NCBI RefSeq assembly: GCF_002797735.1
Contig: NZ_PGFG01000001.1
Location: 2,356,001 to 2,420,000, forward strand
Reading direction: 5' to 3'
DNA: 64,000 nucleotides
Source: Thermoflavifilum aggregans
GTDB lineage: Bacteria; Bacteroidota; Bacteroidia; Chitinophagales; Chitinophagaceae
Positions 49,240 through 57,856 of this stretch are shown piece by piece. The stretch's first letter is position 1. Every line of letters starts with the position of its first letter. Made by a program: the position numbers and the translations under genes. The notes under the pieces were generated by a model. The model did not search any database and was not told the origin of the DNA. It was given only the letters and a program-made list of their open reading frames with translations.

Positions 49240-49433
49240 TATGAGAACAGTTTATAATAGTATTGCAATACAGTACTGGATAGCAGATCCATGAGCCAGA
49301 CGATCACGGTAGCCAGAATGGTCGTAGCCAGTACCACCATGGTGGAGGATTGCAATTGCTCCCACGAAGGCCAGGAGACTTTATGAACCAGCTCATGGTA
49401 GCTTTCCTGAATATAATTGGCTATCTTATTCAT
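49239..49433 (-). CDS. secE: Preprotein translocase subunit SecE
   Basis: A 64-residue single-helix SecE. The conserved amphipathic YIQESYHELVHKVSWPSWEQLQ segment precedes one transmembrane helix (about residues 31-52). It clamps SecY in the inner-membrane translocon. It sits directly after tRNA-Trp in the transcript, the order seen in many bacteria. Confidence 0.96.
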   Translation of the reverse strand: MNKIANYIQESYHELVHKVSWPSWEQLQSSTMVVLATTILATVIVWLMDLLSSTVLQYYYKLFS

Positions 49434-49453
49434 CGCTGAAATTTGGAAATCGG

Positions 49454-49526
<73 letters not shown>

Positions 49527-49539
49527 AAAGCCAAATGCC

Positions 49540-49595
49540 CCAACCCGTGGGCGGGGCTTTAGGAGTTTACCTGTTTACTGAGACAGAAAACAGGT
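49540..49595 (-). terminator. Two hairpins between tuf and tRNA-Trp (partial terminator or processing site)
   Basis: On the minus strand ACCTGTTT/AAACAGGT (49595-49569, eight pairs) comes right after the tuf stop, then GCCCC/GGGGC (around 49558-49538) just before the tRNA. Neither has a strong U tract, so read-through into tRNA-Trp-secE-nusG is expected; processing or partial termination is the likely role. Confidence 0.5.
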
Positions 49596-49607
49596 GAAAG
49601 ATTCATG

Positions 49608-50795
49608 TTATTTCAGGATTTCGGTTACCTGGCCTGCACCCACCGTACGTCCGCCTTCGCGGATAGCGAATTTGAGCCCTTTTTCCATAGCAATGGGAGC
49701 GATCAGGTGAACGGTCAGGGAAACATTATCGCCTGGCATCACCATTTCTACGCCCTGGGGCAATTCCACTTCACCAGTAACGTCGGTTGTACGGAAATAG
49801 AACTGCGGACGGTAATGGTTGAAGAACGGGGTATGCCGGCCTCCTTCTTCCTTGCTCAGCACATACACTTCGCATTTGAAGTCGGTATGCGGAGTGATGG
49901 ATCCAGGCTGACAAATGACCATTCCCCGGCGGATATCTTTCTTTTCAATACCACGGAGCAGCAATCCGGCATTATCACCAGCCTGTCCTTCTTCCAGAAT
50001 TTTCTTGAACATTTCCACGCCGGTAACGGTGGTTTTGAGAGGTTCATGGACAAATCCCACAATTTCCACGTTGTCACCCACCTTCACCTTTCCGCGTTCA
50101 ATTCTGCCGGTAGCTACCGTACCGCGACCGGTAATGGAAAATACATCTTCGATGGACATCAGGAAAGGTTGATCGATAGGCCGGGGCGGAAGCGGGATAT
50201 AATTGTCTACAGCATCCATCAATTCTTCGATGGCTTTTACCCATTTTTCTTCGCCAGCCAGTGCACCGGTAGCAGATCCTTTGATAATCGGTGTGTTGTC
50301 ACCGTCGAATCCATAGAAGTTCAGCAATTCGCGGACTTCAATTTCCACCAGCTCCAGCAATTCCGGATCATCCACCAGATCCACCTTATTCAGGAATACC
50401 ACAATACGGGGCACACCCACCTGACGAGCAAGCAGCAGGTGTTCTTTGGTCTGCGGCATCGGGCCATCGGTAGCAGCTACTACCAGAATAGCACCATCCA
50501 TCTGGGCTGCACCGGTAATCATGTTCTTCACATAGTCGGCATGTCCGGGGCAATCCACGTGTGCATAATGACGGTTGGCCGTCTGGTATTCCACATGGGC
50601 TGTGTTAATGGTAATACCTCTTTCTTTTTCTTCAGGAGCCGCATCAATTTCATCATAGCTTTTCTTTTCGGCCAGCCCTTTTTGTGATAATACATAAGTG
50701 ATGGCTGCCGTTAATGTGGTCTTCCCGTGGTCAATATGACCAATCGTACCAATGTTCACATGGGGCTTATCCCTTTTAAAGACTTCTTTTGCCAT
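49608..50795 (-). CDS. tuf: Elongation factor Tu
   Basis: A 395-residue EF-Tu of normal length. GTP-binding motifs are GHIDHGKTT (P-loop; Ile replaces the usual Val), [12 protein letters not shown] and NKVD, with [14 protein letters not shown] in switch I. Domains 2 and 3 show [13 protein letters not shown] and [18 protein letters not shown]-type ends. It delivers aminoacyl-tRNA to the ribosome. It is embedded between a four-tRNA cluster and tRNA-Trp, the same order as the E. coli tufB region. Confidence 0.99.
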   Translation of the reverse strand: MAKEVFKRDKPHVNIGTIGHIDHGKTTLTAAITYVLSQKGLAEKKSYDEIDAAPEEKERGITINTAHVEYQTANRHYAHVDCPGHADYVKNMITGAAQMDGAILVVAATDGPMPQTKEHLLLARQVGVPRIVVFLNKVDLVDDPELLELVEIEVRELLNFYGFDGDNTPIIKGSATGALAGEEKWVKAIEELMDAVDNYIPLPPRPIDQPFLMSIEDVFSITGRGTVATGRIERGKVKVGDNVEIVGFVHEPLKTTVTGVEMFKKILEEGQAGDNAGLLLRGIEKKDIRRGMVICQPGSITPHTDFKCEVYVLSKEEGGRHTPFFNHYRPQFYFRTTDVTGEVELPQGVEMVMPGDNVSLTVHLIAPIAMEKGLKFAIREGGRTVGAGQVTEILK

Positions 50796-50875
50796 TGTGA
50801 TGTGTTTTTAAAACTGTGGTGTTTGAATATTAAAAAAATAAATTTCCTGGTTTTTCTCTGGATTGCAGCGTTTTC

Positions 50876-50893
50876 GCCTGTTGGCAAACAGGC
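50876..50893 (-). repeat. Inverted repeat in the tRNA-Thr to tuf spacer
   Basis: GCCTGTT-GGCA-AACAGGC is a perfect seven-pair hairpin in the 143-bp spacer between tRNA-Thr and tuf. It may mark where the tRNA part is cut from the tuf mRNA. The remaining spacer shows no gene. Confidence 0.6.
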
Positions 50894-50938
50894 TTCTTCC
50901 GCTTCCTCATATCCACACTGTCCTTCGCTGCATTCCTG

Positions 50939-51011
<73 letters not shown>

Positions 51012-51017
51012 TTGCTG

Positions 51018-51090
51018 AGCGGGAGACGAGGCTCGAACCCGCGACCTACAGCTTGGAAGGCTGTCGCTCTACCAACTGAGCTACTCCCGC
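51018..51090 (-). tRNA. tRNA-Gly (anticodon TCC)
   Basis: A 73-base cloverleaf with perfect acceptor stem GCGGGAG/CTCCCGC. The anticodon stem ACAGC/GCTGT holds CTTCCAA, giving TCC. It is six bases from tRNA-Thr(GGT). CCA is not encoded. Confidence 0.96.
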
Positions 51091-51094
51091 ATAC

Positions 51095-51114
51095 CCTGCC
51101 TGCGCGCAGGCAGG
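51095..51114. repeat. Perfect 20-bp palindrome between tRNA-Gly and tRNA-Tyr
   Basis: CCTGCCTGCGCGCAGGCAGG is fully self-complementary. It lies four bases from the tRNA-Gly 5' end. Related CTGCC/GGCAG repeats occur at 51441-51477, so this looks like a small family of GC-rich inverted repeats in the tRNA spacers. Confidence 0.8.
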
Positions 51115-51160
51115 AAAGAACTTATGCTGATCAGAAGGCATGCACACCCTCTGTGGAACG

Positions 51161-51243
51161 TGGGCAGGAGAGGATTCGAACCTCTGAAGTCGTAAGACAG
51201 CGGATTTACAGTCCGCCCCATTTGACCGCTCTGGAACCTGCCC
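51161..51243 (-). tRNA. tRNA-Tyr (anticodon GTA)
   Basis: An 83-base tRNA with a long variable arm (class II). The acceptor stem GGGCAGG/CCTGCCC is perfect, and the anticodon stem GCGGA/TCCGC holds CTGTAAA, giving GTA. The discriminator is A and CCA is not encoded. Confidence 0.96.
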
Positions 51244-51352
51244 GTATATTTCTTTCAAGACAGCCCTGAAAAATAGCCATATTACCGGCTTTCTAACCCT
51301 AACCCTTCTATCAACGAACCAGATTGCGCAGGCCGACTCAGCCAGGGCTGCG

Positions 51353-51426
51353 AGCCAGCAGAGGGATTCGAACCCCCGACCAGCTGATTACAAATCAGCT
51401 GCTCTGGCCAACTGAGCTATGCTGGC
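51353..51426 (-). tRNA. tRNA-Thr (anticodon TGT)
   Basis: A 74-base cloverleaf with perfect acceptor stem GCCAGCA/TGCTGGC. The anticodon stem GCTGA/TCAGC holds TTTGTAA, giving TGT. It is the first gene of the tRNA-tuf transcript. Confidence 0.96.
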
Positions 51427-51544
51427 AAATTTATATTTTCTGCCTCTCGGCAGACAGGCTGCCCGCCAATAGGCAGGACTGACGCTCAGCCACAATCAGC
51501 AATAAAAAAGAACAACACCCCAACTCCCTTCAAATTTGGGAATG

Positions 51545-51552
51545 CAAAAGTA
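51545..51552 (-). promoter_or_regulatory. Bacteroidota -7 element (TACTTTTG) of the tRNA-tuf-sec transcript
   Basis: On the minus strand TACTTTTG matches TAnnTTTG about 120 bases upstream of tRNA-Thr(TGT). Between it and the tRNA are GC-rich inverted repeats (51441-51477). It is the only good -7 match in this 268-bp gap. Confidence 0.5.
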
Positions 51553-51662
51553 ATTGAAAAGTTTTAATTCTGAAATTTCTTGAGCAAACTTTTATCCTGT
51601 TCCTTCCGTACAAACGAATCCGGGAGTTTCATAGCTTTCCGGGTTTTGAAAAAAATAATCAT

Positions 51663-51688
51663 AAAAAATCCCGCCACAAGGGCGGGAT
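51663..51688 (-). terminator. Terminator after the hibernation factor gene
   Basis: ATCCCGCC/GGCGGGAT is a perfect eight-pair stem with a five-base loop, followed on the minus strand by TTTTTA. It ends the transcript of rpsU-xerC-hpf before the tRNA cluster. Confidence 0.93.
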
Positions 51689-51694
51689 ATATAT

Positions 51695-51997
51695 TCAGGA
51701 TTGATAAAGCTTCTCTTTCTGTCGCTTTATCTGCGTGAGAACCGCATCCAATGCAAGATCAAAAGATTCTTCAAATGACTTGGAGCTTTGTTTTACAAAA
51801 AACTGATGTTTGGGAATGGACACCTTGATTTCCACTACCTTATCCTTGATCTGATGCACCACATTGTCCAGTTTCATAAAGACTTCTACATCCACAATGC
51901 GGTCATGTACATTTTCCAGCTTCGATAATTTTTTGTGTACATGATCCAGCAATTTTCTGTCGGGCTCGAAATGCACGGCCTGAATGTGTAGGTTCAT
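51695..51997 (-). CDS. hpf: Ribosome hibernation-promoting factor, short form
   Basis: A 100-residue HPF/RaiA-type protein (MNLHIQAVHFEPDRKLLDHVHKKLSKLENVHDRIVDVEVF). It binds in the 30S decoding groove in stationary phase and blocks translation. The long-form dimerisation domain is absent. It follows xerC at a distance of about 120 bp; a separate promoter is possible. The rpsU-xerC-hpf-tRNA order is usual in Bacteroidota. Confidence 0.93.
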   Translation of the reverse strand: MNLHIQAVHFEPDRKLLDHVHKKLSKLENVHDRIVDVEVFMKLDNVVHQIKDKVVEIKVSIPKHQFFVKQSSKSFEESFDLALDAVLTQIKRQKEKLYQS

Positions 51998-52119
51998 AGC
52001 TTATAAGGTTTAAAAGATGAGAAAATAGAGCACCAGATATCTGTGCTGTTATCAATATGGAAGATAAAACAATTTCCCTGAATGATCAATATGATTTTTT
52101 ACATTTATTGTTGACGGCT

Positions 52120-53028
52120 TTACCCACGGGGATGAGCCTGTTTGTGGATTTCCTTTAATTGTGCGATAGAGTTGTGTACGTACACTTGGGTAGCAGCCAA
52201 GCTGCTGTGTCCAAGCAGTTCCCGGATAGCTTGCAAATCCGCACCGGCATTGAGCAAATGCGTGGCGAAGGTATGCCGCAATACGTGGGGGCTAGCCTTG
52301 CTAAGCGTGCTTATCTGAGTGAGATAGCGATGAACAATCCGATAAAGATATTTGGCGTAAAGAGGTTTACCTTTTTCTGTAAGCACCAGACAATCTTCAT
52401 ATTGATTTCCAAATGCGGACTGACGCTGTTGCTGATAGTTGAGCAGCAATTGTTCCAATCCCGGCCCCAGTGGAATGAACCGATATTTGCTGCCTTTCCC
52501 CAAAACCCGCATCCAGTGCTGCTGCCTGTCCCAATCGCTTTGTTTCAATCCTGCCAGTTCCGAAAGCCGCATGCCTGTATGATAAAATAAGGCTAAAATG
52601 AGCTTGTGGGTAATGCCTGCAATGCCTTCCGGAAATGCACAGGTATGAAAAAGCCTGTCAACCTCTTCCTGCTTTAAAAATGCCGGCAGGCGTTTTTGCT
52701 TTCTGGGAAGCACCACCCGTCCAAAAGGATCATGGTCTGTCCACCCCTGCTGGTGAGCATACCTGAGCCAGCATCTCACGGCAGAAAGCTTTCGTCTGAT
52801 GGTAGCGGCACTGGACGACCGTTCGGCCAGCTCAGCTGCCCATGAACGAATATGCATGGCATTCAACTCCCTGACTTCATGAAATGTTCCATAAATGGTC
52901 AGGAAGCTGAGAAAATCTTCAATATCATGCCTGTAAGCTATCAGGGTATGGCGGGAGTAACGCTTTTCAAAAGCCAGATGCTCCAAAAAGCGCTGTAACT
53001 GTTCCTGAATGAAAATTTCGGGATGCAT
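52120..53028 (-). CDS. xerC: Tyrosine recombinase, XerC/XerD type
   Basis: A 302-residue site-specific recombinase that resolves chromosome dimers at dif. The N-terminal SAM-like domain (residues 1-100) and the catalytic domain are complete: Arg154 (TGMRLSE), Lys178 (VLGKGSK), His248 and Arg251 (PHVLRHTFATHLL), His274 (LLGHSS) and the nucleophile Tyr283 (TQVYVHNS). Its position between rpsU and hpf marks it as a housekeeping recombinase, not a phage integrase. XerC versus XerD cannot be settled from the sequence alone. Confidence 0.9.
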   Translation of the reverse strand: MHPEIFIQEQLQRFLEHLAFEKRYSRHTLIAYRHDIEDFLSFLTIYGTFHEVRELNAMHIRSWAAELAERSSSAATIRRKLSAVRCWLRYAHQQGWTDHDPFGRVVLPRKQKRLPAFLKQEEVDRLFHTCAFPEGIAGITHKLILALFYHTGMRLSELAGLKQSDWDRQQHWMRVLGKGSKYRFIPLGPGLEQLLLNYQQQRQSAFGNQYEDCLVLTEKGKPLYAKYLYRIVHRYLTQISTLSKASPHVLRHTFATHLLNAGADLQAIRELLGHSSLAATQVYVHNSIAQLKEIHKQAHPRG

Positions 53029-53099
53029 TACCCGAAATTACAAATTCCCGGAAGGAAATATCACGAAAAGAAGGAAGAAAAAGGATGAAAAGCTGAAGA

Positions 53100-53300
53100 T
53101 TACTTTTTTTCTATCTTGCCGGCAGCAATTTTAGCGCGGTAGATAGCACGCTGGATTTCATTTCTGCGCTTTACCGACGGTTTTACGTATGCTTGCCGCT
53201 CGCGAAGTTGCTGAAGAATACGGGCCTTTTCGAATTTTTTCTTGTATTTTTTCAGGGCTTTATCAATATTTTCGCATTCTTTGGCATCGATAATCAGCAT
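53100..53300 (-). CDS. rpsU: 30S ribosomal protein S21
   Basis: A 66-residue bS21 (MLIIDAKECENIDKALKKYKKKFEKARILQQLRERQAYVKPSVKRR). It occupies the 30S platform near the 3' end of 16S rRNA. In Bacteroidota, bS21 with neighbouring proteins hides the anti-Shine-Dalgarno sequence. This gene has a strong Shine-Dalgarno (53306-53312), unlike its neighbours, consistent with translation by ribosomes short of bS21, i.e. autoregulation. Confidence 0.97.
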   Translation of the reverse strand: MLIIDAKECENIDKALKKYKKKFEKARILQQLRERQAYVKPSVKRRNEIQRAIYRAKIAAGKIEKK

Positions 53301-53305
53301 AAGGT

Positions 53306-53312
53306 CTCCTTT
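53306..53312 (-). promoter_or_regulatory. Strong Shine-Dalgarno sequence of rpsU
   Basis: AAAGGAG lies five bases before the ATG (spacer ACCTT). It is a near-full match to the anti-Shine-Dalgarno; I saw no comparable site in front of the other Bacteroidota genes I examined here. Confidence 0.85.
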
Positions 53313-53326
53313 ATTTTTTGGAGCTG

Positions 53327-53334
53327 CAAAGTTA
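53327..53334 (-). promoter_or_regulatory. Bacteroidota -7 element (TAACTTTG) of rpsU
   Basis: On the minus strand TAACTTTG matches TAnnTTTG, 27 bases before the rpsU ATG; a TTGAA at about -33 fits. Confidence 0.65.
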
Positions 53335-53379
53335 TAGTTTTCTCTGAAAATTCAATCACAACACCATACATTTTTCCTT

Positions 53380-53985
53380 ATGTTCACAGGATTGATCCAA
53401 ACAACAGGTACAGTAGCAGATGTAAAACGGGAAGGCCTGAATACTGTTTTCGTGATTGAATCGTCTATTTCCGGGGAATTGCATCCGGATGAAAGTGTTT
53501 CCCATGATGGCGTATGCCTGACCATTACCGAATGCACGGCCAGCCAGCACATAGTGGTGGCTGTACAGGAAACGCTGAAAAAAACCAACCTCGGGCAACG
53601 CAAACCCGGTGACCTCATCAACCTGGAAAGGGCTCTTAGCCTACAGGATCGGCTCGGAGGACATTTTGTACAGGGACATGTGGATACGGTGGCTGTTTGT
53701 ACCGAAAAAAAAGAAACAGACGGAAGCTGGGAATATTGCTTTTCTTATCCGCAAAGCTTTGCAGACTACGTGATTGAAAAAGGTTCCGTGTGCATCAACG
53801 GCATCAGCCTTACCTGTTTTGATGTAAAACCCGGGCAATTTCGCGTAGCCATCATCCCCTACACCTATGCCCATACCAACATCCGCCTGGTTGAACCCGG
53901 CCATCAGGTGAATCTGGAGTTTGATATGTTGGGTAAATACGTTGTCGCTCTCGCTAAACAATATTTTTCTGCGGCTCATCCATGA
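53380..53985 (+). CDS. ribE: Riboflavin synthase, alpha subunit
   Basis: A 201-residue enzyme with the duplicated lumazine-binding domain: MFTGLIQTTGTV starts the first barrel, and GGHFVQGHVDTVAVC starts the second. It dismutates 6,7-dimethyl-8-ribityllumazine to riboflavin. It is divergent from rpsU and overlaps the next gene by four bases (ATGA), although the two functions are unrelated. Confidence 0.96.
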   Translation: MFTGLIQTTGTVADVKREGLNTVFVIESSISGELHPDESVSHDGVCLTITECTASQHIVVAVQETLKKTNLGQRKPGDLINLERALSLQDRLGGHFVQGHVDTVAVCTEKKETDGSWEYCFSYPQSFADYVIEKGSVCINGISLTCFDVKPGQFRVAIIPYTYAHTNIRLVEPGHQVNLEFDMLGKYVVALAKQYFSAAHP

Positions 53986-54902
53986 AATCCCTCTGCATCA
54001 TAGTGCCTGTGTATAATGAAGCGGGAAACATCCGCCCGCTGTACGACAGCATCCGGCAATACATAGCGTCTCTGCCTGTCAATACTTGGGCTCTGCTTTT
54101 TATAGACGATGGCAGTACCGACGGCACATTTGAACGCATTCGGGAACTGGCAGCAAAAGACAACCGGGTGCAGGCTATTTCCTTTTCCCGGCACTTCGGC
54201 CACCAGGCTGCCCTGATGGCCGGCATCCAGGCTGCTGATGCCGATTGGCTGGTGACCATGGATGGTGATCTGCAACATCCACCTCACCTGATTGGCTCCA
54301 TGACAGAACTTATGGAGAGTGGATACGACATTGTGCATGTACAGCAAATTGCCAGAGAAAAAGGACTGAAATCATGGTTGAGCAAATGTTTTTACAAATG
54401 CTATAATTTTTTGTCTGAAACCCCTGTAACACCCCATGCTGCTGATTTTAAAATGTTTAACCGGAAAGTAAGGGAGGCTTTGCTTCAGTTTCATGAAAAT
54501 GCCTTGTTCGTCCGTGGATTGATGCACTGGGTGGGCTTCAGAAGTACGGTGATCACCTACGAAAAACCACCCAGAAATAGCGGTGCTACGAAATATCCTC
54601 TGCACAAACAACTCCAGCTTGCCTGGGATGCGCTGATTTCATTTAGCTTCCGGCCTTTGCGACTGGTATTCTTTTCGGGTTTTCTGATCGGAAGCCTGGC
54701 TTTTCTGTTTGCCATCATAGCTATTGTAAGTTATCTGTTTGGTAAAACGGTTCCCGGATGGACGTCCCTGTTGCTGTGCATCCTGTTTCTGGGCAGCCTG
54801 CAGCTCATAGCCATAGGCCTGCTGGGTGAATATCTCGGAAAAGTTTATGAAGAAACGAAGAAACGGCCGCTGTACCTGATCCGGGAAACTATTAACCGGT
54901 AA
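53982..54902 (+). CDS. Family 2 glycosyltransferase, polyprenyl-phosphate type (GtrB/DPM1-like)
   Basis: A 306-residue membrane-bound GT2. The nucleotide-sugar site has VPVYNEAGN, DDGS (42-45) and TMDGDLQHPP; FKMFNRKV and the AGEKPRNSGATKYPLHK-like loop (here PPRNSGATKYPLHK) follow. Two transmembrane helices close the protein (about 225-285). Such enzymes put a sugar on undecaprenyl phosphate for later transfer to surface polymers. It could pair with the GtrA-like protein, but they are not adjacent. Confidence 0.92.
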   Translation: MKSLCIIVPVYNEAGNIRPLYDSIRQYIASLPVNTWALLFIDDGSTDGTFERIRELAAKDNRVQAISFSRHFGHQAALMAGIQAADADWLVTMDGDLQHPPHLIGSMTELMESGYDIVHVQQIAREKGLKSWLSKCFYKCYNFLSETPVTPHAADFKMFNRKVREALLQFHENALFVRGLMHWVGFRSTVITYEKPPRNSGATKYPLHKQLQLAWDALISFSFRPLRLVFFSGFLIGSLAFLFAIIAIVSYLFGKTVPGWTSLLLCILFLGSLQLIAIGLLGEYLGKVYEETKKRPLYLIRETINR

Positions 54903-54914
54903 ACATTTCACGCT

Positions 54915-55625
54915 TCAGCATGCACAGGCGCGGATCATGTATTGACCTCCCAGAGGTATCCGGGCCAGCCAGCGTTCAGCCTTTCGCAAGGGCTGAAAAA
55001 TGCGGTATAAGGGAAAGAAAATATAATATCGGCAGGTTTCTACCTTCCAGCCTGCATCACGCAGCAGCTGCCCTGCCTCCGAAGCTGCCAACAGTTTTAC
55101 GCCGCGATCAAATACACAGGTGCGGACAAAATAACGAGTAAGTGGATTGAAAGGATTATGCTCAAAAACATAAATCCGTCCCTGCGGACGGGCTACCCTA
55201 CGTGCCTCCTGCAAAACAGCCAGACGCTTGTCATGCCTGACATGATGCAATACACCAGCCATAAAAATCACATCAAAACCTGCAGAATCAAAAGGCAGTT
55301 GCCGTCCATCATAACGGATGAAAGGCACACCTGGCAGCCGGCGTTCCTGTGCTACTGCAATGCTTTCTGCCGATACATCCACACCGGTTAGTTGCCAAGA
55401 AGGAAAAGATTGCTGCATATATGCCGTACACAGGCCGTCTCCGCAACCCAGATCCAGCACATATTGACCTTCATCGGATTCATACTGGGCAAGGATTTGT
55501 ATTTTTAGTCGGGCAAAATAGGCTGACCTAGCACCTGATAACCGGATATTGGCATCATGAAGCTCCCTGTAATGCCTGGCAAAAGCATCGAAATCCTGCT
55601 TATCGGCTGGCAAAGGATGCTTCAT
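54915..55625 (-). CDS. Class I SAM-dependent methyltransferase
   Basis: A 236-residue methyltransferase. The SAM-binding motif VLDLGCGDG is at residues 56-64; the acidic LTGVDVS, the FDVIFMAGVLHHVRH segment and RPQGRIYVFEHNPFNPLTRYFV follow in the usual order. The substrate is not evident; the YVFEHNPFNPLTRYFVRTC motif is common among methyltransferases of surface glycan clusters. It converges on the glycosyltransferase and diverges from the YfhO-like gene. Confidence 0.85.
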   Translation of the reverse strand: MKHPLPADKQDFDAFARHYRELHDANIRLSGARSAYFARLKIQILAQYESDEGQYVLDLGCGDGLCTAYMQQSFPSWQLTGVDVSAESIAVAQERRLPGVPFIRYDGRQLPFDSAGFDVIFMAGVLHHVRHDKRLAVLQEARRVARPQGRIYVFEHNPFNPLTRYFVRTCVFDRGVKLLAASEAGQLLRDAGWKVETCRYYIFFPLYRIFQPLRKAERWLARIPLGGQYMIRACAC

Positions 55626-55651
55626 GCGTACAATGATAACATTTTTCTGAT

Positions 55652-57856
55652 ATGAACAAACGCTTTGCCGGCTGGCTTCCGTATGCTTTCCTGCTGATCA
55701 TCGGTGCATGCATGTACGGGCCTGTGATAACCGGATTATTTTTCCTGAAAAACGATGCAGCCGTTGCCTATTTTCCCGTGCGCCTGCAGATGAGTCAGGC
55801 TGTGCATCATGGCATCATCCCCTTCTGGTCGCCTTATTTCAATTATGGTTATCCCCTGCACGCCGATTTTACCAGCGGATTCTGGAATCCTTTGGTGTGG
55901 CTGTTTATATCCCTATTTCACTACAGCTTTTATACCCTGCATCTGGAATGGATGGGATATGTCTGGATAGCGGGATGGGGCATGTTCCGACTTGGCAGGC
56001 TGTTTCGTTTTTCCCCACTTACGGCATGTACCGTAGCCATTGCCTATATGGGCAGCGGCTACTGGCTGGGAAGCGCCCAATGGATGAACTGGCTTTCGCC
56101 CGTAGCCTGGCTGCCTCATCTGATTGTACAGGTAATATTACTTTTTACTACCAAACGCATCACTCATGCTTTATGGCTAGCAATTGTATTGTGGTGTTAT
56201 CTGAGCAATTCTCATCCAGATCAAATCATCTGGCTTGTTTATTTTGGAATTATATCGGTTATCGGTGTCGGAATATTTTATTTCAAAAAATGGCAGGATG
56301 ATTTTTTGAATCACAGAAAAATCTTATGTCTCATCAAGCTTCTGCTGGTTACAAGTGTTTGTGCAGGCTTGCTGCTGGCGGGCATGATCCTGTCTATTTA
56401 CACCGCTATTCCCTACATGTATCGCAGCATAGCCCTCAGTGCTGCGCAAATGGGACATCCTTTTTCTGTAAGCTGCTGGATTTCATTTCTGTTTCCGCTG
56501 GTCACTACCTCACCAGATACATACTGGAATCAAACTGATATAGTTTTGCGAAATGCATATATCGGTAGCTTGTTGTTTATTTGTGCCATTGGTTTTTTCC
56601 TGCACATGCGCCAATCTCCTGGAGCACGTTTCTGGTTTATGCAGGGAATTTGTTTTCTGATTCTTTCTGCCGGCTGGCTGCAGCATGTATCAATTGCACA
56701 CAACGGAAATGGCTGGATGCATCTTCCCTTGCTGGCTTATGTGCGGCTGGAAAGTGCATGGCGACTGGGTGCAGTGCTTGCTTTTTGCATCAGCGGCGGA
56801 TATTTTTTACATCTGCTTGAACAAAATATTTCCTACCAGAAAATATTTCTTCGTTTATCTGTTGTGCTATTTGCTATTTACCTGATTGTAGCGATAGTTT
56901 GCTTTTCATCGGTAACCCATCTGCTTTCTGGGATCCGTGATTTATGGCATGGATTTGATCGGATCGATTTGAAACAATGGATGGAAGATATTGATCTGAA
57001 AGATAAATTCTTTATAGAAAGCATAACAGGTGTTTTCATTACAGGCATATTGCTTATCGTTTTGCGTAAAACAAAATCATCCAAAAAATGGGTACAAACG
57101 ATTTGCACACTTATCATGCTGGATATTTTCATACACGTGCAATGGATGATGCCATACACGGTAGTCGGAAAATCCAGTGTAAAACAGGTAGAGCAGATCA
57201 TAAAAGCTTTTCCTGATGATTATCCCACACCTCCTTTGATACCTGTTCAGCAGTATGATACTTTCCCTGCATCCATCAGCCGAATGATTGGGAGCAAAAG
57301 TTATTATGATAAACGAATTGGCAGTCCTGATCATCCGGATTTTTATCCCAACTTGCTTACTCATGTGCAATTGTTTTATCACTCAGGATATGCATCCTGT
57401 GCCAATCGTACGCCTTATGTTTATGTGTCTGAAAAAATCTATCCGGTTGCCGATTTATCAAAAGCCTGCAGAGAACTGGATAGCTCAGCAATTTTTTTAT
57501 CCGAATTCATTGGTAAATTTTCATTACCCAATTTCTCTCATTCACCTGCGCTTCTGATGGTAGATACCTGTTTGCCGGGTTTGATGCGCCTGTCTGTATC
57601 CAATTCATCTGATGTCATGCTGTTGTGCAAACAAAATGATTATCCGTATTGGAAGGCTTATGACAACAGAAAAAACGTTCCGGTTTATCGTGCCAATATC
57701 AGTTTCATGGCTGTTTATCTGCCTGCAGGAAATCATACGGTTGAATTCCGCTATGATCCGTTTATCATCCGCGTGGGTTTCTGGTTAATGTGGTGTACAA
57801 TGATCCTATCCGCAGGTATGATTGTATGGTTGCGTCGGAAAGTTTCAACGCATTAA
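55652..57856 (+). CDS. YfhO-like large membrane protein
   Basis: A 734-residue protein with about 12 hydrophobic segments and a C-terminal extracytoplasmic domain. The start region (NDAAVAYFPVRLQMSQAVHHGIIPFWSPYFNYGYPLHADF) has the acidic-aromatic first loop shared by YfhO and GT-C type glycosyltransferases. YfhO proteins are linked to glycosylation of teichoic acids or other polymers; the activity here is unknown. It lies near the glycosyltransferase and methyltransferase. Its 3' end overlaps the PorU-like gene by 12 bp. Confidence 0.8.
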   Translation: MNKRFAGWLPYAFLLIIGACMYGPVITGLFFLKNDAAVAYFPVRLQMSQAVHHGIIPFWSPYFNYGYPLHADFTSGFWNPLVWLFISLFHYSFYTLHLEWMGYVWIAGWGMFRLGRLFRFSPLTACTVAIAYMGSGYWLGSAQWMNWLSPVAWLPHLIVQVILLFTTKRITHALWLAIVLWCYLSNSHPDQIIWLVYFGIISVIGVGIFYFKKWQDDFLNHRKILCLIKLLLVTSVCAGLLLAGMILSIYTAIPYMYRSIALSAAQMGHPFSVSCWISFLFPLVTTSPDTYWNQTDIVLRNAYIGSLLFICAIGFFLHMRQSPGARFWFMQGICFLILSAGWLQHVSIAHNGNGWMHLPLLAYVRLESAWRLGAVLAFCISGGYFLHLLEQNISYQKIFLRLSVVLFAIYLIVAIVCFSSVTHLLSGIRDLWHGFDRIDLKQWMEDIDLKDKFFIESITGVFITGILLIVLRKTKSSKKWVQTICTLIMLDIFIHVQWMMPYTVVGKSSVKQVEQIIKAFPDDYPTPPLIPVQQYDTFPASISRMIGSKSYYDKRIGSPDHPDFYPNLLTHVQLFYHSGYASCANRTPYVYVSEKIYPVADLSKACRELDSSAIFLSEFIGKFSLPNFSHSPALLMVDTCLPGLMRLSVSNSSDVMLLCKQNDYPYWKAYDNRKNVPVYRANISFMAVYLPAGNHTVEFRYDPFIIRVGFWLMWCTMILSAGMIVWLRRKVSTH

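Noticed and set aside
49605-50687. A 360-codon open frame antisense to tuf
   Set aside because: It lies entirely opposite EF-Tu, and its protein has no family resemblance; such frames arise from the biased codon use of tuf.
52120-53028. Tyrosine recombinase as a sign of a mobile element or prophage
   Set aside because: It sits in the conserved rpsU-xerC-hpf-tRNA-tuf order with no phage genes or attachment-site repeats, so it is the housekeeping Xer recombinase, even though tRNA genes are near.
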